NCBI RefSeq assembly: GCF_003324565.1
Contig: NZ_QOLA01000002.1
Location: 806,001-870,000 of the forward strand
Origin: Streptomyces sp. SDr-06
GTDB taxonomy: Bacteria; Actinomycetota; Actinomycetes; Streptomycetales; Streptomycetaceae
Reading direction: 5' to 3'
DNA: 64,000 bases
The notes beneath the pieces are model-generated. The model did no database searches. It was not told the DNA's origin and was given only the letters and a program-made list of their open reading frames with translations. Each line of letters opens with the position of its first letter. Positions within the stretch are counted from its first letter, which is position 1. This document shows, in pieces, positions 8,890 to 18,105 of the stretch. The translations under genes were made by a program, and so were the position numbers.

Positions 8890-9669
8890 TCACCGCCCGG
8901 CCGCGAACCGCCTCAACTGCTCGGAAGTGCCGTTGAAGAGATTCTGGTCACCCGGCAGGCTCCCGCTCCCGTTCTCGTACTGCCAGAACGTCCAGTACGA
9001 CCAGCCCGCCGGCAGCGCGCCCGGGGTGCTCGCGTACCGGGCCAGCCACAGCGGATGGGCCGCGGCGAAGGCCCGGCTGTGGCCGGTGCAGGCGTTCCAC
9101 CAGCCGGCCGTCGTGTAGATCACCGGACGCCGCCCGGTGCGCAGCCGCACCTCGTCGCTGAACCCCGCGATCCACGCGGTCATCTCGGCAGGCTTCAGGC
9201 CGTAGCACGTGTCGCCGCTGCCGCCCTTCGCGTCCTTGCCGTACGGGTTGTGCTCCAGGTCGACCGCGGGCGGCAGCGTCCAGCCGTCGGCCGACCAGCC
9301 GCCCCCGTTGCGCACGAAGAAGTCGGCCTGAACCCGGCCGGGCGACTGGTCGGGCACCGCGAAGTGATAGGCCCCCCGCACCAGCCCCGCCTGCCGGGCG
9401 CCGTCGTACTGCTGCCCGAAGTAGGGGTTGCGGTACGTCGTCGACTCGGTCGCCTTCACATAGACGAAGGACGCCCCCAGGCCCTTCGCCGAACCCCAGT
9501 CGACGTTCTTCTGGTGCGAGGACACGTCGTGGCCGAGCGGCTTGTCCGCGGCCGCCGCGCCGGGCAGCGCCGCGAGCGCCGCACAGCCGAGGACGGCCGC
9601 GGCCACGGACACCATCAGCGCGGCCCGCGCCCGGGCCCGGGGCGGCAACGGATTGCGGTCGCGGGCCAT
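8890..9669 (-). CDS. secreted GH25 lysozyme (N,O-diacetylmuramidase type)
   Basis: Cleaves the beta-1,4 bond between N-acetylmuramic acid and N-acetylglucosamine in peptidoglycan. It has an Arg-rich start, a hydrophobic stretch and an AAA-type signal peptidase site (about residues 1-41). The GH25 domain follows, from GHDVSSHQ through VYVKATES and RGAYHFA to the catalytic-type PAVDLEHN, ending YWTFWQYENGSG. The ATG at 9669 is preceded by GGGGGAC at good distance and gives 259 aa; an upstream in-frame start at 9702 is less likely. Exported to the cell wall or medium. Confidence 0.9.
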   Translation of the reverse strand: MARDRNPLPPRARARAALMVSVAAAVLGCAALAALPGAAAADKPLGHDVSSHQKNVDWGSAKGLGASFVYVKATESTTYRNPYFGQQYDGARQAGLVRGAYHFAVPDQSPGRVQADFFVRNGGGWSADGWTLPPAVDLEHNPYGKDAKGGSGDTCYGLKPAEMTAWIAGFSDEVRLRTGRRPVIYTTAGWWNACTGHSRAFAAAHPLWLARYASTPGALPAGWSYWTFWQYENGSGSLPGDQNLFNGTSEQLRRFAAGR

Positions 9670-9778
9670 GAGGTCCCCCAGAATCGCGGTGTTACGGCAC
9701 AAAGCACCCAGAGGCTAGTGGAAGATCACGTTTCGGCCCGCGTGCCCCGGCCGCTCCCGCCCTGGCAGGATCGGCCGC

Positions 9779-10429
9779 ATGAGCGACGACACGGCGACCG
9801 CCGACGCATGGGCCGAACTGGTCGACACCGCGCGCAGGACCGCGGCCGAAGGGCTGGTCGTCGGCACCTCGGGCAACGTGTCGGTCCGCGTGGGCGAGCT
9901 GATCCTGGTCACCCCGACGGGCGTCCCCTACGACCGGCTCGGGCCCGCCGACACCGTCGCCGTCGACCTCGAAGGCCGCCAGGTCATGGGCACGCTCCGG
10001 CCCACCAGCGAGACCCCGATGCACCTCGCCGTGTACCGCAACACCGACGCGCGGGCCGTGGTCCACACCCACGCCGTGCACGCCACGGCCGTGTCCACCC
10101 TGGTGAGCGAGCTGCCCCTCATCCACTACATGGCCGCCGCGCTCGGCGGCCCGGTCCGGGTCGCCCCCTACGCGCTGTACGGCAGCGAGGAGTTGGCCGA
10201 GAGCATGCTGGGCGCCCTGCGGGGCCGCACCGGCTGCCTCCTCCAGAACCACGGAGCCGTCACCTACGGGGCCGGTCTCGCCCAGGCCTACGACCGCACC
10301 GCCCAACTGGAGTGGATGTGCCGGGTCTGGCTCGCCGCCGCGGCGCTGCCCGGCCGCGCCCCGAGCCTGCTCGCCCCCGCCCAGCTCGACGAGGTCGCCG
10401 AACGGCTGCGGGGGTACGGGCAGCCGTAG
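9779..10429 (+). CDS. class II aldolase/adducin family (L-fuculose-phosphate aldolase-like)
   Basis: A 216-aa zinc-dependent class II aldolase-like enzyme. Visible features match FucA: TSGNVSVR near residue 30, the catalytic glutamate in TSETPMH (about E78), the zinc histidines in VVHTHAVH (about H96 and H98), and a third in LQNHGAV (about H158). The family cleaves sugar phosphates such as L-fuculose-1-phosphate to dihydroxyacetone phosphate plus an aldehyde; the substrate here is unproven. A CAGGAT hexamer seven bases before the ATG suggests a possible leaderless transcript. The next gene starts 68 bases downstream. Confidence 0.87.
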   Translation: MSDDTATADAWAELVDTARRTAAEGLVVGTSGNVSVRVGELILVTPTGVPYDRLGPADTVAVDLEGRQVMGTLRPTSETPMHLAVYRNTDARAVVHTHAVHATAVSTLVSELPLIHYMAAALGGPVRVAPYALYGSEELAESMLGALRGRTGCLLQNHGAVTYGAGLAQAYDRTAQLEWMCRVWLAAAALPGRAPSLLAPAQLDEVAERLRGYGQP

Positions 10430-10497
10430 CGGGGGAGCGTCGCCCCGCCGGGCGCCGCCCACTGGCACGTTGGCGGCCCCGCCCCGAGACTGATGAG

Positions 10498-11625
10498 GTG
10501 CGCCCCGCGACGAAGACGGCAGCGGCCGTCACCACACTCCTCGGCATCGGTGCGGCAGCGGTCGTCGCCGGACGCTACGCCAGCGACGCGGCCCTCAAGG
10601 CGCCGCCGGGCAGCCCGCTGCCCACCGACCGCCCGCTGACCGTGCACGCCACCGCGCCCGGCCGCGTCACCCTGACCCGCTCGCTCGCGGCGCTGCGCCC
10701 GGGGAGGTACGGGCTGGAGTCCGAGGGCGCCCATGCCGTCGTCGGAGACATCCTCGACGGCGCCTCGCCCACCGCCGACACGGTCGTACGCCGCCTTGAG
10801 CGGGTCACCCGCGGCGCCCTGGCGGCGGGGGACCGGGTGCGGCTCACCCCGCAGGTGCACCGCGGCACCCCGTCCACCGCGCTCGGCATCGATCACCAGG
10901 ACGTCGAGGTCCCGGGCGAACTCGGTCCGCTGCCCGCCTGGTTGGTGCCCGGCGACCGCGCCACCTGGGTGATCGCCGTGCACGGCCTCGGCACCACCCG
11001 CGAACACCCCCTGAACGTCGTGGAGTTCCTTCGCCGCCAGGAGCTCCCCGTGCTCCTCCTCGCCTACCGGGGCGACGACGGGGCTCCCCCCTCCCCGGAC
11101 GGCCTCGGCCACCTGGGCGACTCCGAGTGGCGCGACCTCGACGCCGCGATCCGCTACGCCCTGCGGTCCGGGGCCCGGCGGGTCATCCTGCACGGCTGGT
11201 CCACCGGCGCCACCATGGCCCTGCACGCCGCCGCCCACTCCCCGCTGCGCGAGCGGGTCGGCGGCATCGTCCTCGACTCGCCGGTGCTGGACTGGGAGTT
11301 CACCCTCAAGGCCCTCGCCTCGGCGCGCCGCACCCCGGGCCCCCTGCTGCCGCTCGCCGTCCGGGCCGCCCAGGGCCGTACCGGCATCCACGGCGACCGC
11401 CTCCAGGAAGCCATCGACCCCAGGGCCCTGAAGGTGCCGACGCTGGTCTTCCACGGACCCGACGACACCCTCGCCCCCTGGGGCCCGTCCCGCGAACTCG
11501 CCTCCCGGCGACCGGAACTGATCACCCTGCACACCGTCGCACAAGCCCCGCACGCCTCGATGTGGAACGCCGACCCGTCCCGCTACGAAGAAGCCCTGCG
11601 CCGCTTCCTGACCCCCCTCATGTGA
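10498..11625 (+). CDS. alpha/beta hydrolase with N-terminal membrane segment
   Basis: A 375-aa hydrolase with one N-terminal hydrophobic segment (TTLLGIGAAAVVAGRY), so it is probably membrane-anchored or exported. The serine hydrolase fold shows in VIAVHGLGTTREH (oxyanion region), the nucleophile elbow HGWSTGAT, VFHGPDDTLAP (acid) and the late APHASMW (histidine). It resembles the alpha/beta hydrolases annotated as prolyl oligopeptidase- or BAAT-like, without a known substrate. The frame is open far upstream; the GTG at 10498 is chosen because homology-like sequence begins there, although its ribosome site is weak. Confidence 0.8.
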   Translation: MRPATKTAAAVTTLLGIGAAAVVAGRYASDAALKAPPGSPLPTDRPLTVHATAPGRVTLTRSLAALRPGRYGLESEGAHAVVGDILDGASPTADTVVRRLERVTRGALAAGDRVRLTPQVHRGTPSTALGIDHQDVEVPGELGPLPAWLVPGDRATWVIAVHGLGTTREHPLNVVEFLRRQELPVLLLAYRGDDGAPPSPDGLGHLGDSEWRDLDAAIRYALRSGARRVILHGWSTGATMALHAAAHSPLRERVGGIVLDSPVLDWEFTLKALASARRTPGPLLPLAVRAAQGRTGIHGDRLQEAIDPRALKVPTLVFHGPDDTLAPWGPSRELASRRPELITLHTVAQAPHASMWNADPSRYEEALRRFLTPLM

Positions 11626-11628
11626 GAC

Positions 11629-11889
11629 CCGGCGGCCCCGGCGCACCGGGACCGGCCGGTTCCGTTTGGCCTTTCTGGTGGTGACGCGGCCGTGCTCGTC
11701 CGGGAGGCGGCCTCCGGGCACGGGCAGCCCCGGCGGCCTCCGGTGCGCCGGGGCCGGCCGGTTCCGCTTGGCCTTTCGGACGCCGGCGGAGCCGTATTCC
11801 GCGGCGGGGCGGTCCCCGGACCCCCAGCTGTCCCGCCGGCCCCCGGGGTGCCGGGCCCGGCCGGTTCCGTTTGGGCTTTCGGCCGGTGA
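11629..11889. repeat. three-unit array of ~103-bp imperfect direct repeats
   Basis: The gap between the hydrolase and the next gene holds three copies of a unit whose core is GGCCGGTTCCG(T/C)TTGG followed by (C/G)CTTTC. The cores start at 11654, 11756 and 11859, so the period is 102-103 bases. Similarity extends upstream into a Gly/Cys-rich stretch resembling CCGGCGGCCCCGGCGC. The function is unknown; the array contains no gene that I can defend. Confidence 0.75.
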
Positions 11890-11906
11890 CGGGGAAGACT
11901 GCCTGC

Positions 11907-13322
11907 GTGACGTCCCGGAAGCCTGAAGAGAAGTTGCCGCGCGACTCCAGACTGCGGCTTGTCCGCGCTCCGCACCCGATGCAAGCCCGGCCGCTCGCCG
12001 CCGCTCGCAGAGCCGCGACCGACCGGCGGGGCCGGTCGGCGCTCCGGCCGCCCGCCGGCACCCCGGCCGCCGGCGAACTGGCACGCCACGCCAGGGCGGT
12101 GCTCGCCGACGCCGTGCGCGTGGCCCGCTGGACCGACGCCGAGCGCGCCCGCGGCGCCGCTCCCGGACCGGACCGGCCGGGACCGCTGCCCGCGCCGGTC
12201 GCCGAGCGGGCCGCCGCCGCACTGGGGCTGACACCAGGTCAGGTGCGGGCCGGCTGGGACCGGGCCCGGCTCGCCGGACTGGTCGAGCTGCACGGCGCGA
12301 CCGTGCGGCCGGGCTGGCGGCTGCGCGCCTGGGACCGCGACGACGCGGCCGTCCTGCGCGGCTGGGTCGCCCTGTTCGACGCCTGGTCGCTGGTCCATCC
12401 CGCCCCGGACGACATCGCCCCCACCGCGGTCGCCGAGGTGGTCGAGGCCGTCCCGCAGTTGCTCTCCCTCCTTCAGCTCTCGCACGGACCCGTTCTTGTG
12501 CCGGCCCTCCTCGACCTGCTCGAACAGCGCGTCGCCGAACTCCGCGAGGAACGCTGCGAGGTCCCCTACGGCCCCCAGCCCGACCCCGTGGCCCTGCCTC
12601 CGCTCCTTCCACACCTCCTCGGCTGGGCCCTGGCCGGTCTCGCCGCGGTCGGCGCGCTTGTCCTCGGCGAGGACCAGGCCACCCTGACCCCGCTCGGCAA
12701 CTGGGCGGTCTGGGTCAAACTGGAGCAGATCTGCCTCGCCGCGCAGAGCCCGGCCGGGAACATCGAGCAGTCCGCCGAGGACATGCTGCGCGGCTGCGCG
12801 GGCCTCACCCCGGGTCCGGCCCGCGCCGAGTACCGCGCCTGGACCGCCGCGCGCACCGTCGGCAGCGCCGTCTCCGAACTCCTCGACGTGGCCCGGGGCG
12901 ACGACGCCCTGCTGCGCGGGCTCGCCTTCGAGGCGCTGCGGGTCGTGGGCGCGCCCGCCGAGGCCGCCGTGCGCGCCGCCGCCTCGGAGACCTGCCTGCG
13001 CCCCTATGCCCTGCTCTGGCTCGCCGAGTACGAGGGCGGCGACCCCGAGGACGTGCTGAGCGTCCTCACCCGCGAGGAGTCCACCTGGCTGTGGGTCGAC
13101 ACGGCCGCCGCCGTGGCCGACCACGGCGAGAGCGAACTGCTCGTACGCCACCTCGACTCGGCGGTGCAGGGCACGGTGCCCGCGCTGCTCGACGAGGTGC
13201 GCGCGGTCGGACACCCCCGCACCGTGCAGGTCCTGGTCGCGCTCGCCGCGGCACACCCCGACCCGGCCCTGGCCAAAGCGGTCCGCCGGGCCGCCTTCCA
13301 GGTCCACACCGGTTCCGTGTAG
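11907..13322 (+). CDS. conserved hypothetical, possible transcriptional regulator
   Basis: A 471-aa soluble protein with no catalytic motif. The N-terminal third is basic and contains a winged-helix-like stretch (about residues 85-135, from PVAERAAAALGLTPGQVRAG to VRPGWRLRAWD). The rest is helical and HEAT-like, ending in short acidic helices (LARGDD, EYEGGDPEDVL, AAAHPDPALAKAVRRAA). Similar Streptomyces proteins are often labelled transcriptional regulators without proof. The GTG at 11907 follows GGGGAAG at fair spacing; an ATG at 11979 is an alternative. It sits directly after the repeat array. Confidence 0.7.
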   Translation: MTSRKPEEKLPRDSRLRLVRAPHPMQARPLAAARRAATDRRGRSALRPPAGTPAAGELARHARAVLADAVRVARWTDAERARGAAPGPDRPGPLPAPVAERAAAALGLTPGQVRAGWDRARLAGLVELHGATVRPGWRLRAWDRDDAAVLRGWVALFDAWSLVHPAPDDIAPTAVAEVVEAVPQLLSLLQLSHGPVLVPALLDLLEQRVAELREERCEVPYGPQPDPVALPPLLPHLLGWALAGLAAVGALVLGEDQATLTPLGNWAVWVKLEQICLAAQSPAGNIEQSAEDMLRGCAGLTPGPARAEYRAWTAARTVGSAVSELLDVARGDDALLRGLAFEALRVVGAPAEAAVRAAASETCLRPYALLWLAEYEGGDPEDVLSVLTREESTWLWVDTAAAVADHGESELLVRHLDSAVQGTVPALLDEVRAVGHPRTVQVLVALAAAHPDPALAKAVRRAAFQVHTGSV

Positions 13323-13347
13323 CGACGGCGCGACGCGCGTAGCGACA

Positions 13348-13369
13348 GCCGCCCGCCCCCAAGGGCGGC
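13348..13369. terminator. hairpin between convergent genes
   Basis: GCCGCCC (13348-13354) pairs with GGGCGGC (13363-13369) across an eight-base loop, 26 bases after the upstream stop and before the oppositely oriented VOC gene. It could serve as a terminator, although no T-tract follows. Confidence 0.5.
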
Positions 13370-13446
13370 CCGTCTCACGCCCTCAACCCGCCTCGTGCGC
13401 CGACCGGTTGACCGGCTCCGAGCCGACCGGACCGCGGACCCGCCGT

Positions 13447-13836
13447 CTACTCCGCGGCGCCCGGCACGTACGTCCCGAAGCTCCACACGTTGCCCTCCGC
13501 GTCCCGCGCCAGGTAGTCCCGCCCGCCGTAGTCCTGGTCCGTGGGCTCCATCAGGATCTCCACGCCCTGCTCGGCGGCGCGCTTGTGGTGCGCGTCCACA
13601 TCGTCCACCACCACGTACACCCCCGCCGGGCCCGCGTTCGCCATCGTCCGGTCGAAGAGGCCGCCGCGCCCCTTGGAGCCGACCATCACGACGCCGGTCC
13701 CGTAGGACAGCTCGGCGTGCGTCACGCTGCCGCCCTCGCCCTCGTACACGCACACCTCGGTGAAGCCGAAGGCGTCCTTGAGCTGCCGGATCGCCGCTTT
13801 CGCGTCCCCGTAGAGAATCGTCGGACACACGCTCAT
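13447..13836 (-). CDS. VOC family (glyoxalase/bleomycin-resistance fold) protein
   Basis: A 129-aa single-module vicinal-oxygen-chelate protein. It begins SVCPTILYGDAKAAIRQLKDAFGF, continues with VTHAELSYGTGVVMVGS and VYVVVDDVDAHHKRAAEQG, and ends GNVWSFGTYVPG, the usual beta-alpha-beta-beta-beta layout. The family includes dioxygenases, isomerases and drug-binding proteins; nothing here identifies the substrate. The ATG at 13836 has AAGGAG upstream at a workable distance; an upstream ATG at 13860 lacks such support. Confidence 0.85.
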   Translation of the reverse strand: MSVCPTILYGDAKAAIRQLKDAFGFTEVCVYEGEGGSVTHAELSYGTGVVMVGSKGRGGLFDRTMANAGPAGVYVVVDDVDAHHKRAAEQGVEILMEPTDQDYGGRDYLARDAEGNVWSFGTYVPGAAE

Positions 13837-13926
13837 GCCGCTCGCTCCTTCCGCGTCCAAGCCGCTGACTGTGACCTGGTTCTCAGTGTGGCACCCAGCA
13901 CTGACAACGCCTCCGGACGCCCGGGC

Positions 13927-14820
13927 TCACCGCGCGAAGGTGTCGCAGCGGGCCATGTCACCCGTCTGGTAACCGGTGTAGAACCACTGCTGGCGCTGCT
14001 GCGCCGAGCCGTGCGTCCAGGTCTCCGGGGTGACGCGGCCCTGGAACTTCTGCTGGATCCGGTCGTCGCCGACCGCCGCCGCCGCGTCGAGGCCGTCCTT
14101 GATGTCCTGGTCGGTGAGCTTGGAGATGAGCGGGCGGCCGGTCGACTTGTCGGGAGTCGTCGTGGCGTGGTGCGCCCACACCCCGGCGTAGCAGTCGGCC
14201 TGCAACTCCACCTTCACCGAGTTGCTGTTGGCGCCCTGCCGCCCGTCCTGCGACTTCTGCAGGGTGCCCATCAGGTTCTGGATGTGGTGGCCGTACTCGT
14301 GCGCCACCACGTAGGCCTGCGCGAACGGTCCGCCGCTGGAGCCGAACTTGGTGCGCAGTTCGGTGAAGAAGCCCAGATCGAGATAGACCTGCCGGTCGCC
14401 GGGGCAGTAGAAGGGCCCGACGGCCGAAGTGGCCGCCCCGCACGCGGTGTTGACCCGGTTGGTGAAGAAGACCGTCCGGGCGGGGGAGTACTTGCCGCCG
14501 CGCCGCGGGAACTCCTGGCCCCAGTAGTCCTGCACGCTGTTGACCACAGCGACGATCCGGCAGTCCTCCTTGGTGTTGGCGTCCGAGCCCGTGCGGCAAC
14601 TCTGGTTCACCTGGGCCTGCGACGAGGAGCTCGCGCCCGGCGCGGTGTCGCCCGAGGAGAGCCCGAGCTGCTCCGGGCCCACGCCGAAGAACAGGCCGAG
14701 CAGCAGCGCGACGAGGCCGACGATCCCCCCTCCGACGGTGGCCCGGCCGCCCGGGATGCGGCTGCCGCGCACATCGTCGACCTCGGACGTGTCCAGATTG
14801 GCGTCGTCGTCGAACTGCAT
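13927..14820 (-). CDS. membrane-anchored neutral zinc metallopeptidase (YpfJ-like)
   Basis: A 297-aa protein with a short acidic cytoplasmic N-terminus, one membrane segment (about residues 29-48) and an external metallopeptidase domain. The active-site motif VVAHEYGHHIQN places zinc ligands near H174 and H178 with catalytic E175; ELQADCYAGVWAH follows and supplies the third acidic ligand typical of the family. It resembles the 'putative neutral zinc metallopeptidase' family of unknown substrate. Its promoter region holds a pair of 13-base direct repeats 21 bases apart. Confidence 0.9.
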   Translation of the reverse strand: MQFDDDANLDTSEVDDVRGSRIPGGRATVGGGIVGLVALLLGLFFGVGPEQLGLSSGDTAPGASSSSQAQVNQSCRTGSDANTKEDCRIVAVVNSVQDYWGQEFPRRGGKYSPARTVFFTNRVNTACGAATSAVGPFYCPGDRQVYLDLGFFTELRTKFGSSGGPFAQAYVVAHEYGHHIQNLMGTLQKSQDGRQGANSNSVKVELQADCYAGVWAHHATTTPDKSTGRPLISKLTDQDIKDGLDAAAAVGDDRIQQKFQGRVTPETWTHGSAQQRQQWFYTGYQTGDMARCDTFAR

Positions 14821-14875
14821 GGGCGCACCACTCTCTGTTCACCCGGGCCGGTCCGAGGTGCGGCCCGCTCAAGGT

Positions 14876-14909
14876 CACCCCGAGTATCGGCAAAGCCACC
14901 CCGAGTATC
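14876..14909. repeat. pair of 13-base direct repeats in a divergent promoter
   Basis: CACCCCGAGTATC occurs at 14876-14888 and again at 14897-14909, a 21-base centre spacing (two helical turns), between the zinc metallopeptidase gene and the secreted hypothetical gene. This arrangement fits a tandem operator for a regulator of one or both genes. Confidence 0.6.
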
Positions 14910-14966
14910 AATCAGGTCATTGCGCTACGCCCGTTTTGTTACGTCGGCCGATACGCTCTGCGCGTC

Positions 14967-15665
14967 ATGGACCGGACCCGCCTCGCACTGACCGCCGTCG
15001 CCGCCGTACTTGCCCTCCCGCTGGTCACCGCGGCCCAGCACGTCGGCCGGACCCCCTACGGCGACCACTTCGTCCGCCTCGCCGCACCCGGCCCGGACCG
15101 GTCGGCGGTACGGATCCGGGGCGCGGCCGTCGAGTCGTACGACCCCGGCACCGGGGCCCGCGGATGGACGTACGGGAGGCAGGGCAGCCGGCCGCTCGCC
15201 CTGTATCGCGCGCCCGGCCACACCTTCGCCCTGTGGACCGACGGCATGGTCACCGACACCGGGGCCCGCCGGGTCCGCTGGCACCGGGCGGTGCCCGGCC
15301 TCGGAGACTGGCTGACCGGCCGGCCCGAGCGGGCCGCCGGGGTGCTCCAGCCGCTCGACGCCGAGGTGGGCATGCTCGCCGTCGTCACCCCCCGGCGCGT
15401 CAGCGCCTTCCGGGCCGCCGACGGCGACCTGCGCTGGCTGCTGCCCGCCCGCGAGGGCTGCGCCTTCGACCCCGGGCGCACCGCGCACACCGGCGGGGTG
15501 CTGCTGCTCGCCCAGCCCTGCCGCGGCCGGGTCGCCTGGAGCCGGGAACTGGCCGCCGTCGACGGGCTCGGCAAGATCACCCCTGGCCGTACCCCGCTGG
15601 GCAACGACCTCCCAGGTCGCCGGCGGACCGACGGTGGCGGAAACGGGGTTGCACGGCCCAGTTAG
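14967..15665 (+). CDS. secreted hypothetical protein (PQQ/WD-like segments)
   Basis: A 232-aa protein that begins with a signal peptide (MDRTRLALTAVAAVLALPLVTAAQ). The body has repeated short beta motifs with Trp and Gly (YDPGTGARGWTYG, LWTDGMVTDTGARRVRW, FRAADGDLRWLLPA, GGVLLLAQPC), suggesting an incomplete PQQ-type propeller. The last 30 residues are polar and low-complexity. I do not recognise a named family. The start is an ATG preceded by a -10-like TACGCT about nine bases upstream. It is transcribed divergently from the metallopeptidase. Confidence 0.7.
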   Translation: MDRTRLALTAVAAVLALPLVTAAQHVGRTPYGDHFVRLAAPGPDRSAVRIRGAAVESYDPGTGARGWTYGRQGSRPLALYRAPGHTFALWTDGMVTDTGARRVRWHRAVPGLGDWLTGRPERAAGVLQPLDAEVGMLAVVTPRRVSAFRAADGDLRWLLPAREGCAFDPGRTAHTGGVLLLAQPCRGRVAWSRELAAVDGLGKITPGRTPLGNDLPGRRRTDGGGNGVARPS

Positions 15666-15675
15666 AATTGGCCCC

Positions 15676-15699
15676 ATGGCAATTCTCCTTGTGCATTAG
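15676..15699 (+). CDS. seven-codon upstream ORF (MAILLVH) before ABC-F gene
   Basis: ATG at 15676 opens a frame encoding MAILLVH and stops at TAG, 61 bases before the ABC-F start. A -10-like TAGAAT ends seven bases before the ATG, so the transcript may begin at the start codon (leaderless). Three of its codons (ATT, CTT, CAT) are rare in this genome. The ATG lies in the spacer of an inverted repeat, AGAATTG (15664-15670) and CAATTCT (15680-15686). A regulatory leader peptide is plausible; it is not proven. Confidence 0.5.
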   Translation: MAILLVH

Positions 15700-15760
15700 G
15701 CGGCCTCGACCTCCGCGAGCCCCCTCCCGTCCGCCGTCCACACCGCCCTGGAGTCTTTCC

Positions 15761-17359
<1,599 letters not shown>

Positions 17360-17377
17360 CGAGGGGTTCCGGGGACG

Positions 17378-17488
17378 GATCGGTGCATGATCCATCCGCT
17401 GATCCACTGCGTATGGATCATTCGGCTCACGTGTGATCCTCAATCTGAGTGAGTGCGTCTCGTACCCCGGAGTGTCATGTTCGGGATC
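17378..17488. promoter_or_regulatory. cluster of GATC sites upstream of gbn
   Basis: GATC occurs at 17378, 17389, 17401, 17416, 17435 and 17485, with a further copy at 17693. Five copies fall within 61 bases, far above chance for this base composition. The gap 17360-17735 (376 bases) otherwise holds a hairpin terminator and no gene. Because Gbn-type proteins are known to bind GATC, the cluster is a candidate autoregulatory site. Confidence 0.6.
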
Positions 17489-17494
17489 AAGGTT

Positions 17495-17520
17495 CGCCCC
17501 CTGTGGGGCGGGCCTTTTTC
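17495..17520 (+). terminator. intrinsic terminator after ABC-F gene
   Basis: CGCCCC (17495-17500), loop CTGT and GGGGCG (17505-17510) are followed by GGCC and a run of five T, a good factor-independent terminator. It lies 136 bases downstream of the ABC-F stop. It could also act as an attenuator if a gbn transcript starts in the GATC cluster upstream of it. Confidence 0.75.
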
Positions 17521-17735
17521 CATGTGTGACCCGGAACACAGCGCTGACCTGGCGCTTCGTCTCGACTTTCGTCTCGCGATATGTCCCCGGCCAGCCGGAA
17601 TGCGATATTCCGGCCCGCTGGACGGCGGCCCGCGCCCGGAAGCTTGTTGGACGGACCTTGCCGAATGGGTGGCCAGGAAGCCCGAGAGGGGTGATCATGA
17701 GAAGTCCAGAGCGCACTTCCCATGAGGAGGCACGG

Positions 17736-17957
17736 GTGGCCGAGACTCTGAAGAAGGGCAGCCGGGTAACCGGCGCCGCGCGCGACAAGCTCGCGGCAGA
17801 CCTGAAGAAGAAGTACGACTCCGGTGCGAGCATCCGGGCACTGGCCGAGGAAACCGGCCGGTCCTACGGATTCGTCCACCGGATGCTCAGCGAGTCCGGG
17901 GTCACTCTCCGTGGACGCGGCGGAGCGACACGGGGCAAGAAGGCCGCCTCGGCCTGA
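17736..17957 (+). CDS. gbn: small nucleoid-associated HTH protein Gbn-like
   Basis: A 73-aa basic protein with one helix-turn-helix (about residues 24-52: YDSGASIRALAEETGRSYGF then VHRMLSES) and a Lys/Arg/Gly-rich C-terminal tail (LRGRGGATRGKKAASA). It strongly resembles SCO1839 of S. coelicolor, described as Gbn, a small nucleoid-associated protein that binds GATC and influences sporulation and antibiotic production. The GTG at 17736 has GGAGG about seven bases upstream; the frame is open further up, but that part looks non-coding. The neighbour downstream is an enoyl-CoA hydratase, matching the S. coelicolor order as I recall it. Confidence 0.85.
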   Translation: MAETLKKGSRVTGAARDKLAADLKKKYDSGASIRALAEETGRSYGFVHRMLSESGVTLRGRGGATRGKKAASA

Positions 17958-18003
17958 CGAGGCAGTTCCGGACAGCTCCTGTGGCCCACCGGGTCCAGTG
18001 GTG

Positions 18004-18037
18004 GCCACCCGGTCGGCCCTGCGGTCGGCCGGGTGGT
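18004..18037 (+). terminator. long GC hairpin after gbn
   Basis: CCACCCGG at about 18005 pairs with CCGGGTGG ending near 18036, with further pairing inside (including G-T pairs). It lies about 50 bases after the gbn stop, before the enoyl-CoA hydratase promoter region. No T-tract follows, so its strength as a terminator is uncertain. Confidence 0.5.
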
Positions 18038-18053
18038 TACTGTGCAGTCACTT

Positions 18054-18075
18054 AATGACCGCCGACGCGGTCATT
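18054..18075. promoter_or_regulatory. perfect 9-bp inverted repeat upstream of enoyl-CoA hydratase
   Basis: AATGACCGC (18054-18062), spacer CGAC, GCGGTCATT (18067-18075), followed by a further half-like AATGAC. It ends 30 bases before the hydratase ATG, a good place for a repressor operator. The regulator is unknown. Confidence 0.55.
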
Positions 18076-18105
18076 CAATGACGGCCACTGACCCGGAGGC
18101 GCTTC

